A DNA stretch of 64,000 nt from Tritrichomonas musculus (taxonomy: Eukaryota > Parabasalia > Tritrichomonadida > Tritrichomonadidae). This document shows, piece after piece, positions 19,749 to 29,423 of the stretch; position 1 is the first letter of the stretch, and every line of letters starts with the position of its first letter. The notes under the pieces were generated by a model. The model saw only the letters and a list, made by a program, of their open reading frames with translations. It was not told the DNA's origin and did no database searches. The stretch spans positions 6,863,501-6,927,500 of the forward strand of contig JAPFFF010000004.1 of the NCBI GenBank assembly GCA_039105265.1. Direction: 5' to 3'. Both the position numbers and the translations under genes were made by a program.

Positions 19749-22700
19749 ATGACATACCTCTTTGATATATCAGTTGACCTCTATTCGACTGCAAGAACGG
19801 AAGCAAGAAAAGAGTATAAGCAAAGGGTGAAAGACGTAAGAGACAAACGAAAGTTCAAGAAATATTTGAAAGAATTCATGACCAAGGCTAAGAAAGAAAT
19901 ATCATTTGACATAGATATAGGTGATGATGAAGATAAGAGACTTGCTTTCACTGAAACATTAAGACAATTACACAAAGAGAATAAGAAGAATATAGTAGTA
20001 AAAAGCGAATCATTAGGTGGTGAGGAATACAAATGGTTTACACTTTCCAAGGCACGAAGATTAGATTCAACAATAGGACATATATCAGGGACAATAGACT
20101 TGAATGATGACTGTTCAGACAATAATCCTTGGGTTGGCAATGTATTCATCCCTGCAAAATACCAGTTGCTCTTCATTAAAAATAGAAAGAGAGGCAAGCA
20201 AACATCATTCACTATTAATAAAGAAGATAATAAAGGTAAGTTGTATGAAGAAGAAGTTGAAGTCGACGAAGATTATCGCGATAATCCAGAAGGTGGATTC
20301 TTCCCTTATATTAATCTTTCTGATTTAGACTTATCACAGTACCAAATATTCAAGACAGTTGATAAGAAGAACTATAAAGACAATTGTTTGGTATATGCTT
20401 GCATTCAGTCTGGAGTATTCACTGATGAGGAAATTAATTATTTACGCTTTATGGTCAAGACTAGGTTAATCCCCAATAACTTGATATACGATATAGCCAA
20501 GCAGTTTAAATGCCATTTTGTTGTAAGAAGGATTAATGAGGGAAAAGATGTAGTAAACCAACAAGAAATAAAAATAGATACAAGAAAGAGACCATGGGCC
20601 AAAGAGTTTGACCGAATTGTTGACTTATTACTGTACAAGAACCATTACATGATATATAAACCCCTAAATGGTGTTAAACCTATGGCAATATTTCGCAAGC
20701 TATTTAAAGAAGGAAAGTTCAGAGAAATAAAGTCCTGTGAAATGAATATCTTAGCAACGAATGAATACAACTCTCACTTAGCGGATTATACAGACCTTGA
20801 ATATGATCCTGAATTGTGCTGTAAACTAATAGATTCATCAGAGACGAAAAAGGAGAGAGAGTGGAGTAGGATTTATTATTCTGATTTTGAAACTAATACC
20901 ACTGTATCACCCCATATGCCTTATCTAAATATTACTGTGTACAGGACCAAAGAGTTAATTCATAAAATGATATTTGATGGGGAGAATATTGCTGACAGAT
21001 TACTAAAGTCATTGGAGAACAATTCTCTCATTTACTTCCATAACCTTAAATATGATGCTTGTTTCTTTATAAATACTCCTGGATGGGATGTACAAATAAC
21101 AGAGAGAAGTGGAACGATTCTGCAAATAGTCATGACAAAGTATAAACCTAACAAGAGATTAACTTTCCGCAATAGCTACTCTATCATCCCTGCTGCATTA
21201 GCTTCATTTGGTAAGATGTTTCAGTTACCAGTTCATAAAGAGGTAATGGCCTATAAAATATATACTGAAAGGAACATAAATAGGAAAACTGTCTCTGCGC
21301 TTGAATTTCAACTACAGTATTACATAGAGAACCAAGACAAGAAACCATTGACACAGATAAAACAAGACTGGAAGCAATTAATAGATAATGCAAAAGCTTG
21401 TGGTGCATATGTTGGAGGAGCTATTGATATTATGAAGTATGCTATCTATTATTGCAAACTGGATTGCATAGTATTGATGAAGGGAGTAGAGAAATTTAAT
21501 AGAGATCTGGTAGAAGTATTTAAGCAGACGAAGACAAAGATGCTTGATGTCCATAACTTTATCTCCATTAGCTCTATTGGCTACTATTATGCATATAAAT
21601 TTGGTTGCTTTGATGGGTGTTATCAACTTAGTGGTAAACCACAAAACTTCATTCAGAGATGCGTTAGTGGAGGTAGAACAATGACAGCTAATAATGAAAA
21701 GCAATATATAGAGGAAAGGATACAAGATTTTGATGCAGTCAGTTTATATCCTAGTGCAATGAGTATTATGTCTGGTGTACCTAAAGGAGTGCCTGAAGTA
21801 ATTCGCCTGGAGGCCTCAGGTACTAATCGTGCGGGCCCATCGGATATGTTTACGAAAGAATTATTAGATTTTGATCAATTCTTCATTGAAATCAATATCA
21901 AGAAGATCAAGTGCAAAGCTGACAAACCATATAAATTTGGACAAATATTTAGTAGGAATGATCAAGGGTCAAAAATATTTAACAACAACCCCATCAACAA
22001 TTATTACATAGACAAGAGAGCTTTTATGGACTTGATGGAGTTTTATGATTTCGATTATGAGTTTATTAGAGGATATTACTTTGACAAAGGATTCAACAAC
22101 AAGATTAATGTATTTATAGAGAAATTGTTCAATCTAAGAAGGAGATACCAAGATGCTAACAATCCATTGCAACAAACCATCAAACTACTTCTTAATTCCA
22201 TTTACGGAAAATCTATCCTAAAGGCAACAACAACTGAAACTAAATGTATACCAAAAGATAAAGCCATTAAATATATATGGAAGAACTATAATTACATAAC
22301 AGAGGTGATAGAGAACAAGTCAATTGATAATGTATATGTTAAGAAGGTTAAACCAATAAACAGTCATTTTAATTTACCTCATTTTGGTGCTAGTGTCTTG
22401 TCATGGAGCAAACATTTAATGAATAGGGTAATGAGTACAGCTGAGCAAAATGGAATAGACATCTACTATACTGATACAGATAGCGTACACGTTAGAGAAA
22501 TAGATGTACCAAGGATAGCTGAGGTGTTCAAGAAAAAATATGGGAAGGAGTTGATTGGTAAGAAGATGACACAGTTTCATTGTGACTTTGATTCGTTTAA
22601 TGGTGCTGTCGGTAGTGTTCATTCCAGGAAATTAATAGCATTAGGAAAGAAAAGTTACTTAGATATCCTAGTTGATGAAAAAGGTAATGAAGGCTATCAC

Positions 22701-22901
22701 ATTAGATTAAAAGGAATACCAAAACAAGTTATCCTGAACAAAGCAAAAAGAATGGGTATAACAATTGAGCAACTATATGAGAAACTTTATGATGGAGAGG
22801 AAATTACATTTAACCTCCTTGATGGTGCTAACTGTTTTAGAAAATCTTCCTCTTACCAACAAGTAAATCTTCCTGTATTTGAACGAAGAATCAAATTCTA
22901 A
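19749..22901 (+). CDS. polB: Protein-primed family B DNA polymerase with N-terminal Cys/His domain
   Basis: 1,050 residues. All exonuclease motifs are visible: ExoI D379-x-E381 (YSDFETN), ExoII N432 to Y435-D436 (FHNLKYDACFF), ExoIII Y568-x3-D572. Polymerase motif A is D662-x2-SLYPS (662-669), motif B K812-x3-NS-x-YG (812-820) and motif C YTDTDS (907-912), as in protein-primed replication enzymes of Polintons, adenoviruses and linear plasmids. Residues about 200-305 (DNCLVYACIQSG with Cys213, then KNHYMIY with His299) look like a papain/OTU-type cysteine protease core. The start follows a T-rich leader like other genes of the element. Confidence 0.95.
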   Translation: MTYLFDISVDLYSTARTEARKEYKQRVKDVRDKRKFKKYLKEFMTKAKKEISFDIDIGDDEDKRLAFTETLRQLHKENKKNIVVKSESLGGEEYKWFTLSKARRLDSTIGHISGTIDLNDDCSDNNPWVGNVFIPAKYQLLFIKNRKRGKQTSFTINKEDNKGKLYEEEVEVDEDYRDNPEGGFFPYINLSDLDLSQYQIFKTVDKKNYKDNCLVYACIQSGVFTDEEINYLRFMVKTRLIPNNLIYDIAKQFKCHFVVRRINEGKDVVNQQEIKIDTRKRPWAKEFDRIVDLLLYKNHYMIYKPLNGVKPMAIFRKLFKEGKFREIKSCEMNILATNEYNSHLADYTDLEYDPELCCKLIDSSETKKEREWSRIYYSDFETNTTVSPHMPYLNITVYRTKELIHKMIFDGENIADRLLKSLENNSLIYFHNLKYDACFFINTPGWDVQITERSGTILQIVMTKYKPNKRLTFRNSYSIIPAALASFGKMFQLPVHKEVMAYKIYTERNINRKTVSALEFQLQYYIENQDKKPLTQIKQDWKQLIDNAKACGAYVGGAIDIMKYAIYYCKLDCIVLMKGVEKFNRDLVEVFKQTKTKMLDVHNFISISSIGYYYAYKFGCFDGCYQLSGKPQNFIQRCVSGGRTMTANNEKQYIEERIQDFDAVSLYPSAMSIMSGVPKGVPEVIRLEASGTNRAGPSDMFTKELLDFDQFFIEINIKKIKCKADKPYKFGQIFSRNDQGSKIFNNNPINNYYIDKRAFMDLMEFYDFDYEFIRGYYFDKGFNNKINVFIEKLFNLRRRYQDANNPLQQTIKLLLNSIYGKSILKATTTETKCIPKDKAIKYIWKNYNYITEVIENKSIDNVYVKKVKPINSHFNLPHFGASVLSWSKHLMNRVMSTAEQNGIDIYYTDTDSVHVREIDVPRIAEVFKKKYGKELIGKKMTQFHCDFDSFNGAVGSVHSRKLIALGKKSYLDILVDEKGNEGYHIRLKGIPKQVILNKAKRMGITIEQLYEKLYDGEEITFNLLDGANCFRKSSSYQQVNLPVFERRIKF

Positions 22902-22923
22902 AAAATAACTAAATTTTTTGTTT

Positions 22924-23178
22924 TCATGCTTCTTTCTTCTCAGCAGTAACCATTTCAGCAATTTTCTTCAATTCCTCTAACTCTTGCTTCTTTCTTTGTC
23001 TATATTCTTTTTGTTGTTGTCGTCTGGCTTCAAGTCTTTCTTCAGGGGTATTATATTTACTCTTCCTGCCTCTTTTCGGAGTATCCATTGACGTCAGATT
23101 CTCACTTGACTTCGATTTGGACAATTTCTTTATTACTTCTGTTTTCTTGAATTGGTTTAGGTCTATTTTACTCGTCAT
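22924..23178 (-). CDS. Small basic helical protein of the Polinton
   Basis: 84 residues, highly charged. It has an AT-hook-like PKRGRKSKY at 34-42 followed by a long basic-to-heptad helix (EERLEARRQQQKEYRQRKKQ), the layout of a small DNA-binding or bZIP-like protein. It is convergent with the polymerase gene (22 bp gap). A DNA-packaging or regulatory role is inference. Confidence 0.6.
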   Translation of the reverse strand: MTSKIDLNQFKKTEVIKKLSKSKSSENLTSMDTPKRGRKSKYNTPEERLEARRQQQKEYRQRKKQELEELKKIAEMVTAEKKEA

Positions 23179-23207
23179 TTTGATAAAAATAAAAAAACAA
23201 ATAATAA

Positions 23208-23735
23208 TTACATATTAACTGCATGCTTAAGACACAAATGATATTTGTTAACTAATTCATTATATTCTTTGTTATATACTTGTTTGAAATCAGTACATAC
23301 TTCTCCATTATCATTTACTATCTTAATGGAATCTATCTTACGTATTGGATTAGCTTTCCCTGCACAACAACCTACATCCTCATCAAGACTTATTTCTACC
23401 ACCTCCGCTTTAATAATTGTTTTAATTATATTAGATAAGGCAGTAACAGGGACAATTATACAATTCTTTGATATTAAGTTGGATAATAATGCTTTGTCCT
23501 GGTCTAACAATATTTTTGCATACGTTTCAAGTATCACGTACTTAACATCCTTTGTTTCTTCTTCTTGATTCTCTTCTAATTCAACATTACGAGTGATAAC
23601 AATTTCTTCTTTTCCATCATCCCTTTTGTTTATAATAATATTATTATTTATATTGCTTGTTGACTGTGCTGCTGCTTGAGGTTCTAATGAAACGTTCGCC
23701 TGCACACCTTGTGATAAGGATCTTTTCTTAATCAT
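23208..23735 (-). CDS. Polinton protein of unknown function (175 aa)
   Basis: Not recognised. An acidic N-terminal half (ELEENQEEETKD) precedes a mixed alpha/beta C-terminal half with several cysteines (DEDVGCCAGK, EVCTDF, HLCLKH). It lies in the minus-strand gene cluster, 30 bp from its neighbour, with a T-rich leader. Confidence 0.6.
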   Translation of the reverse strand: MIKKRSLSQGVQANVSLEPQAAAQSTSNINNNIIINKRDDGKEEIVITRNVELEENQEEETKDVKYVILETYAKILLDQDKALLSNLISKNCIIVPVTALSNIIKTIIKAEVVEISLDEDVGCCAGKANPIRKIDSIKIVNDNGEVCTDFKQVYNKEYNELVNKYHLCLKHAVNM

Positions 23736-23774
23736 TTTGTTTAAAAATAAAAAGTTGTTTTTTGCTAATACCTC

Positions 23775-24353
23775 TTATTCAACACCATATAACTTTTTGA
23801 AGTTTAAATAATGTACCTTAACATATTTACCATTAGTATTCATCATTGAAACAAATTTTTGTCCTGTCTTATGTTCATTAATATGCATTTTCCTGATTCT
23901 AACACCATTATCAAAATAAAATATATTATCACAATAATAATATCCTTCAAAATGATGCTTTCCATAATCATTTACTACAATTGCATCATCTGGTAAGGTA
24001 TCAACATATTCATATTCAATATTATGTACGGAAGATTTATTTTTACAATTTTCAGAAGCTGAACACCAACGTAAGTTATCTATATGATTATTTGTAACAT
24101 CTCCATCAATATGATCTATTTGTGTTTTATTATTTGGATCATCATTTTGTATAAATTGAATTGCTATAATTCTATGTTTTCTGCAATTATTTTGATTCAA
24201 ACAAAGTGTTATATAGCCATCTTTATCATATCTTTCTTTAATGACATGATGATTATCCTTTCTTCTTATAGTAAATGGATATTGATTAAGTATTTCATAC
24301 TTGTCTTCAAAACCAATAAGTGGAACGAATTCTATAGTTTGCCCTTCAGTCAT
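23775..24353 (-). CDS. HNH endonuclease, homing type (copy 1)
   Basis: 192 residues. An N-terminal NUMOD4-like region (YEILNQYPFTIRRKDNHHV) is followed by KHRIIAIQFI and the HNH core DHIDGDVTNNHIDNLRW and SASENCKNKS. This is the layout of phage- and virus-borne HNH homing nucleases, which nick or cut double-stranded DNA. A second, diverged copy lies at 25914-26516. Confidence 0.85.
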   Translation of the reverse strand: MTEGQTIEFVPLIGFEDKYEILNQYPFTIRRKDNHHVIKERYDKDGYITLCLNQNNCRKHRIIAIQFIQNDDPNNKTQIDHIDGDVTNNHIDNLRWCSASENCKNKSSVHNIEYEYVDTLPDDAIVVNDYGKHHFEGYYYCDNIFYFDNGVRIRKMHINEHKTGQKFVSMMNTNGKYVKVHYLNFKKLYGVE

Positions 24354-24383
24354 TTTGATAGAGATAAAAATATTAATTTATTT

Positions 24384-24812
24384 TCAGTAATGAATATTAG
24401 CTTGCTTAACATTAATTGGTTTAAAGTATCCAATCCTTCCTTTATTTCTTTCATCCGCTCTACCTTGTATTTCTCCTAATTTCTCTGGTTTCTTTAAGTA
24501 TGGAGGAAGAATAGGAGCTTTGGGTGCTTTATCTTTCTTTAAATAATACCCTCCATCTGTAATGCTAACAGGTGGTTCGTGTAATGGTTTTGTTTTATGT
24601 TGATTACTCTTTGGTGGTTTGACTGGTTTGTTTTCCATATACTTTGTTGGTGGTCTATTAATTCTTTGGTTAAACGTAACTGCGTAAGTATTGTCATTAG
24701 AAAATATGCCAAAGTGATTAAACTCTATTGTCTTCTCAGTCTTAGTTCCTTCATTAAACATTGCCCCTTCTGCTCCAACTGTTGTTGAATTTGGATTTCT
24801 GTACTTATTCAT
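24384..24812 (-). CDS. Proline/lysine-rich Polinton protein, unknown
   Basis: 142 residues, low-complexity: KPVKPPKSNQHKTKPLHEPP and DKAPKAPILPPYLKKPEKLG. Probably disordered. No family recognised; its place among virion genes suggests a small structural or scaffold protein (inference). Confidence 0.55.
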   Translation of the reverse strand: MNKYRNPNSTTVGAEGAMFNEGTKTEKTIEFNHFGIFSNDNTYAVTFNQRINRPPTKYMENKPVKPPKSNQHKTKPLHEPPVSITDGGYYLKKDKAPKAPILPPYLKKPEKLGEIQGRADERNKGRIGYFKPINVKQANIHY

Positions 24813-24852
24813 TTCTTTTTCAAAAAAAAAATTGGTCAGTCGAGATTCCGAC

Positions 24853-25302
24853 TTACAGAACTAGCTCTTGATGGAGACCAATAAATAGTTCAGGTGTATT
24901 TAATTCATATTTCTTACGTAATTCCTCTATCATTGTTTTAGTCTTTTTGGATGCTAATTCTATCGAGTAATTGTAATAACTGTATTCCTCATAATTTTGT
25001 TCCTTATTTGAACCATTAACAAAAAACTCTTGCATTTTATAATTAATTTTCCTTCTTGAGTTAGTATTTAATACTATGTGTTCTATATCATATTCTTTAA
25101 TTTTGTCCGGATATATCCTCCATACGTTCTTGTCCGCCTTAATTGATATGTAGATGACTTTTGCTAAATATTTATTTTTTGAAAGTTGAATGGGATATCG
25201 ATCACAAAGGATAGCAAAATTACTTTCCTTAAAATCTTCTGGGTTATCAGCGAGAGAAATAACATTATTGATGTAATCATAAACTTTATATTGGTCTTGC
25301 AT
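24853..25302 (-). CDS. Polinton protein of unknown function (149 aa)
   Basis: I start it at MQDQYKVYDYI (complement of 25300-25302). The open frame continues upstream through a T-rich stretch that matches the leader in front of other genes here, so the longer version is probably untranslated. Mixed alpha/beta with a helical C-terminus; no motif recognised. Confidence 0.55.
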   Translation of the reverse strand: MQDQYKVYDYINNVISLADNPEDFKESNFAILCDRYPIQLSKNKYLAKVIYISIKADKNVWRIYPDKIKEYDIEHIVLNTNSRRKINYKMQEFFVNGSNKEQNYEEYSYYNYSIELASKKTKTMIEELRKKYELNTPELFIGLHQELVL

Positions 25303-25913
25303 TTTGTATGGAAATAAAAAAATTTTAAAAATATTGAGTAATACAAAAATAAAAATGGATGTCAAAACCGTTTTTTAATTTTTTCGTTTCCAAAAATTTT
25401 TTACTAATCTTCCCTACAACTTATTATAATTTCATGCCCAGAGATACGTTCTATCAAAATTCCGTCCTTTACTCAAATTTGGGAAAATTCGGTTTGGAAC
25501 CATTTTTCTATATCTCAACAACTACAGAGTAACTATTTCTTATATTGTAGTATATTTCTATTTTATCCCTACAAATGTTATATTTATGATAATATTCATG
25601 AAAGGTTTAGGGGTTATCAAGATATGGAAAAGGGTCAAAAATGGAGCTCGAATTCACATCACTTTTCTATATCTCAACAACTACAGGGTAACTATTTTTT
25701 ATATTCTAGTATGTTTTAGTACTTAGGGAATAATTATTATATTAGTGTTAATATTCACAATTGGTCAAGTATTTACCAAGATATTTGTAAAACAATTTGT
25801 TTACCCCCCTATTCAATTTTGTATATTGGAATATGTTAACTACCAACATGAGTCTATATTATATTTAAAAAAATATTTCAAAAAGGCTGAGTATTTATCA
25901 AGATATTAGTAGA
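25303..25913. other. Polinton non-coding stretch with an imperfect 50-bp direct repeat
   Basis: About 600 bp without a gene between two minus-strand genes. Positions 25503-25553 and 25662-25712 are near-copies (CTATATCTCAACAACTACAG followed by GTAACTATTT), and the phrase TATCAAGATAT recurs near 25616, 25779 and 25896. It might be a regulatory or replication region. Confidence 0.6.
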
Positions 25914-26516
25914 TTATTCTAGTCCATATTGATGTTTGAATGTATGAATATAAAAAGTAGTTTGTTTATTATTTATATCTCTTGTCATAATACACTTACG
26001 CCCACCTTTTAATGTATTTACATGCATTATTCTATATATTTCATTAGTTATCCTTTCATAAAATATGTCATCATTATAATTATAATAATACTTGTTTTCC
26101 CCAAAATATCTTCTTTCATTCCTTAAATCATAATGTGTGATAACAATTGCATCATCAGGGATATCGTCAATAAATTCGTATGAAACACCTTTGTTTGATG
26201 ACTTATTTCTACTGTTATCGCTTACTGATACCCATCGAAGATTTGATAGATGATAATCAGTTCTATCTCTATTAAGATGATCTATCATAGGTAAATTATC
26301 AGGATTTGGTATAAACTGATTAGCTATAAGTCTATGCTTTCTCACCTGTTTATTCCCATTTACACATACACATACATAACCATTACTTTTGTTAGTAAAT
26401 TCTTTTACTACATAATGGTTGTCTTTTCTTCTAATAGTAAAAGGATACTGTGATAATATTTCATAGTCCGGGTATTCGTTTAGAGTAACAAAATCTACAA
26501 CTTTTTCTTGACTCAT
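25914..26516 (-). CDS. HNH endonuclease, homing type (copy 2)
   Basis: 200 residues, paralogous to 23775-24353 along its whole length: YEILSQYPFTIRRKDNHYVV, KHRLIANQFI, then the HNH core DHLNRDRTDYHLSNLRWVS and NSRNKSSNKG. The sequence divergence is considerable, so the two copies are not a recent duplication; they may have arrived separately. The 600-bp gap in front of it and its own spacing fit a cargo gene. Confidence 0.85.
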   Translation of the reverse strand: MSQEKVVDFVTLNEYPDYEILSQYPFTIRRKDNHYVVKEFTNKSNGYVCVCVNGNKQVRKHRLIANQFIPNPDNLPMIDHLNRDRTDYHLSNLRWVSVSDNSRNKSSNKGVSYEFIDDIPDDAIVITHYDLRNERRYFGENKYYYNYNDDIFYERITNEIYRIMHVNTLKGGRKCIMTRDINNKQTTFYIHTFKHQYGLE

Positions 26517-26614
26517 TTTATTTATGTAACAAGAAAATAAAAAAATAAAAATAAAAATAGAATGACCTTAATAACTTTTTGTGAGTGAAAATTTTTATTT
26601 ACTTTTTGCTTGTG

Positions 26615-26674
26615 CCGGCATGAGCCGGTTCAAACCGGCATGAGGCGGATCAAACCGGTATGTGGCGGTTCGAT
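26615..26674. repeat. Three tandem 20-bp GC-rich repeats
   Basis: CCGGCATGAGCCGGTTCAAA is repeated three times with small changes. It is unusual for its GC content in this AT-rich DNA, and it overlaps the last codons and stop of the gene that follows. Within each unit CCGG(C/T)-(A/C)CCGG-like words are partly self-complementary. Confidence 0.85.
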
Positions 26675-27186
26675 TCTTTTCTTCTTTTATAATAAGTTTT
26701 TCTTATTCCACCAATTGTTTTTCTTCTTGCTTTAAAATTTTTTTTGATGTCGATAAGTTTCCCAAAACTTTGAATATTGATATTTGTATGAAAAAATTGA
26801 TTGTACAGATTTATGATTTCGTCTGATGGATATTCTCTTTTTTCGAGAATTTTCAAAAAGTTTCCGAAATCATCTCGGTCATGATAACTTTTTCCAAATA
26901 CATCTTGTGGGTTTGGAGGTCTTGGATTTCCATGACGGTTTGGATTTGCTGGATGTTCTTCTAATTGTTTTTCTACAATTTGATTAATTCCTGCATAAAA
27001 TTCTTCTTCATTTGGAGACGTTGATTGAGGTTCATTAAAATCACGGTCTATTTCCCAATCATCAATTTCATTATTGACAACAAAGTTTTGAAAACTATTA
27101 TTTAAATTTTGCATGTTTGGTGATAATTGATATTGAGGTGAACCAATAGGAGTATCATGAAGAGGCAATTCATTTTCACTTGACAT
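26650..27186 (-). CDS. Polinton protein of unknown function (178 aa)
   Basis: I start it at MSSENELPLHD (complement of 27184-27186); an in-frame ATG 12 codons earlier overlaps the stop of the capsid gene (ATGA). The N-terminal half is acidic and Pro/Asn-rich; the C-terminal half has FGKSYHDRDDFGNFLKILEK and a basic tail (RKTIGGIRKTYYKRRKE). It directly follows the major capsid gene, so a minor virion protein is plausible (inference). Confidence 0.55.
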   Translation of the reverse strand: MSSENELPLHDTPIGSPQYQLSPNMQNLNNSFQNFVVNNEIDDWEIDRDFNEPQSTSPNEEEFYAGINQIVEKQLEEHPANPNRHGNPRPPNPQDVFGKSYHDRDDFGNFLKILEKREYPSDEIINLYNQFFHTNINIQSFGKLIDIKKNFKARRKTIGGIRKTYYKRRKESNRHIPV

Positions 27187-27218
27187 TACAAAAATAAAAA
27201 TGGATGTCAAAACTGTTT

Positions 27219-28793
27219 TCATTCTCTAGAGGTCAAATCATAATTTCCAAGGCGAACTAAAGGTGGCATACCATTTGGCTGAACAAGAATAGATATAGAA
27301 GAATCAAATAAGAGGCATATTAAAGGTGGTGTTTGAACATCTTTTGCATATGTATTGTCACCTGTTTCTTGTGTTACAATTATTTCAAAATTGATTGGTG
27401 ACAAAGAGGTTAATCCCTGTTGATAAGTATTATCAGTTTCAGTTGGGAGAGCAATAAAGAAACTTGTTCGGTCATCAGGATAATTTCCAATAGAGCGTGC
27501 GTATGGTTGGTCATTGGTTAATGATGCAACAACTTCTTTATTAAATCCACTCTGTCCTCCATTCATGTTCATTGCGTTCTGACAATATTCAAGGAACTCT
27601 GGGTATTCAACAGTTGTACCAAATGGCTTTGCAGGAATGTTTCCATATCCTCCACAGTTTAATTGGAATAACTTAAATTGTGGATTCCTAAATACTGTAT
27701 GGTGGGTATGCTTTTCTGGAAATAGACAAAATATGGAATCAACAAAACGTGGAGTAATGGTGCAGGTGGATTTACAATTCGGATTCTTTAATGGAGCAGT
27801 AGTAGTATAGACAGAAAGTGTTTGGGTTGGAAATGTTAGTGGATGAGTTGGGTCAGCATATCTTTGTACTAGACTGGAATAAATATTATCTTCTATACCA
27901 AAACAAGGAATAATAGATGAACACTCAGTAACTTTATATTCAGTGACTTGAAATGTTCTGTCTTTTGCTGTTAGTACTTTATTAGTTAAACCTGTATACA
28001 TAATAATTGGTTCTTTAATGGGTGTAAATTCATTTGTGATGATTGGTAATGTGTAAGTTGAATTAACGACATTATTATGTTCGAACGCTTTTCCTGGACC
28101 CATTGGACAACATACCATACCTTCACATGAAAAGAATAATCGGAGTTCAATCTTGCCTGCAAATGCTGGAAGGTATTTAATATTTGATAATGGTAAGAAC
28201 CTTCTTAAATCAATCTTTAGGTGAATTTTATATGTTTTGTCTTTCCATCCTTCGGCCCAATCAACAATAAATCCTGTTCTGCTGCCTGAATTACCATTCC
28301 ATATATCTTTATGTCTAGCCTTTGAATATACATCTGCTCTCTTTGTTGTTTCGTTGGCGCAACATGCAGTTAGAAATGATTCTTCGCAACCAAAGTTCTG
28401 GGTATATATCGTTATTCCGTTAGCTACTATTTCATATTTCTCAACAGCATCTCTAGCATCCTTGAAACCAAACCATACTCTGTTGAATTGATATTCACCA
28501 TCAATTGTTGCTTTAACTTCTTGTTCTGCCATTTCTTTAATCTTTACCTCCATGTCAGCTCTAATAAATCCATTATATATGTCTGCTGTATTGTTTGTGT
28601 TAGGTGATATAATTGCACTTGTATATGAGCCTTGAGGTATTGGAGGCGATGGAGAATATGATGTTTGTGGACTAATTGTGTATTGCTTGTTGGTATCTGA
28701 TAAGGCTATACAATTATCAACAATATCAAAATAGCTAGCAATTTGGGTACATGTTTCAGCTGACGTCCTTAGTTCAATTTCTGGATTTAACAT
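27219..28793 (-). CDS. Polinton major capsid protein (double jelly-roll)
   Basis: 524 residues from the ATG at 28793. The size and pattern fit the double-jelly-roll major capsid protein of Polintons and related viruses: an N-terminal strand block with YQFNRVWFGFKDARDAVEKY and NGITIYTQNFGCEESFL, then KIHLKIDLRRFLPLSNIKYL and GKIELRLFFS (first barrel), and a second strand-rich half ending in NFEIIVTQE and ICLLFDSSISILVQ. It is flanked by likely minor virion genes on both sides, as in other members. Confidence 0.8.
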   Translation of the reverse strand: MLNPEIELRTSAETCTQIASYFDIVDNCIALSDTNKQYTISPQTSYSPSPPIPQGSYTSAIISPNTNNTADIYNGFIRADMEVKIKEMAEQEVKATIDGEYQFNRVWFGFKDARDAVEKYEIVANGITIYTQNFGCEESFLTACCANETTKRADVYSKARHKDIWNGNSGSRTGFIVDWAEGWKDKTYKIHLKIDLRRFLPLSNIKYLPAFAGKIELRLFFSCEGMVCCPMGPGKAFEHNNVVNSTYTLPIITNEFTPIKEPIIMYTGLTNKVLTAKDRTFQVTEYKVTECSSIIPCFGIEDNIYSSLVQRYADPTHPLTFPTQTLSVYTTTAPLKNPNCKSTCTITPRFVDSIFCLFPEKHTHHTVFRNPQFKLFQLNCGGYGNIPAKPFGTTVEYPEFLEYCQNAMNMNGGQSGFNKEVVASLTNDQPYARSIGNYPDDRTSFFIALPTETDNTYQQGLTSLSPINFEIIVTQETGDNTYAKDVQTPPLICLLFDSSISILVQPNGMPPLVRLGNYDLTSRE

Positions 28794-28824
28794 ATTTTCT
28801 TTTGAGAAAAATAACAAAAGCAAA

Positions 28825-29391
28825 TTAAATCATATCAGAGAAAATATTATTTCGTCTTCTACGAATAGGTTGAGGTGGGATTACTGGTATTGGTTCCTCT
28901 TCTGATTCGTCTTCTATTTGATTTGGTTCTTGGCTCAAGGCGTTTATGTATTGTGGCTGAGTAAACTGTGGATAATATGGTTTTCTCATTTGTTTTTGTA
29001 TTACATCTTTTATCATTTTCTTCTGTTCTTTCTTAGCCCTTTCGTTTTTAAACTCTTCGCCTAATAGCTTTAATTGGTTTAGTATTTCTATATTTATTGT
29101 TGGGTCATATACTTGTTTTGGTTGTTCTTCAATTATTGGTTTTTTGGGTTTTGGTATTTCTTTTACCGGTTCCTCAGGTGGGTCGGAATTCTGACCAACA
29201 ACTTTTTCTTCAATCGTTTCTGTTTTAGTTAATGGTTCAGGTGGTGGTTTTGTTAATGGTTGCTCTCTTCTTTTTACTATATATTTGTTTTCTTTTTTGG
29301 TAGGAAGCACATCCCAATCAGGGTCCTCACGACCATTAAGCCAGTTCTGTATTACTTGTAATCTTTTTGATCCTGTCAAATGCTTAGACAT
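28825..29391 (-). CDS. Polinton Pro/Glu-rich protein, unknown
   Basis: 188 residues. Basic N-terminus, then a disordered PEPLTKTETIEEK / PPEEPVKEIPKPKKPIIEEQ middle, a helical stretch (ILNQLKLLGEEFKNERAKK) and a basic C-terminus with RRRRN. It is adjacent to the capsid gene. No family recognised; perhaps a scaffold or core protein. Confidence 0.6.
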   Translation of the reverse strand: MSKHLTGSKRLQVIQNWLNGREDPDWDVLPTKKENKYIVKRREQPLTKPPPEPLTKTETIEEKVVGQNSDPPEEPVKEIPKPKKPIIEEQPKQVYDPTINIEILNQLKLLGEEFKNERAKKEQKKMIKDVIQKQMRKPYYPQFTQPQYINALSQEPNQIEDESEEEPIPVIPPQPIRRRRNNIFSDMI

Positions 29392-29423
29392 TTAATTGAT
29401 AAAAAAAATCATTTTATTGAGTT

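Noticed and set aside
25303-25365. N-terminal extension MTSIFIFV of the 149-residue Polinton protein
   Set aside because: The same T-rich leader, giving the same residues, precedes the gene at 26650-27186, so it is more likely untranslated leader than protein.
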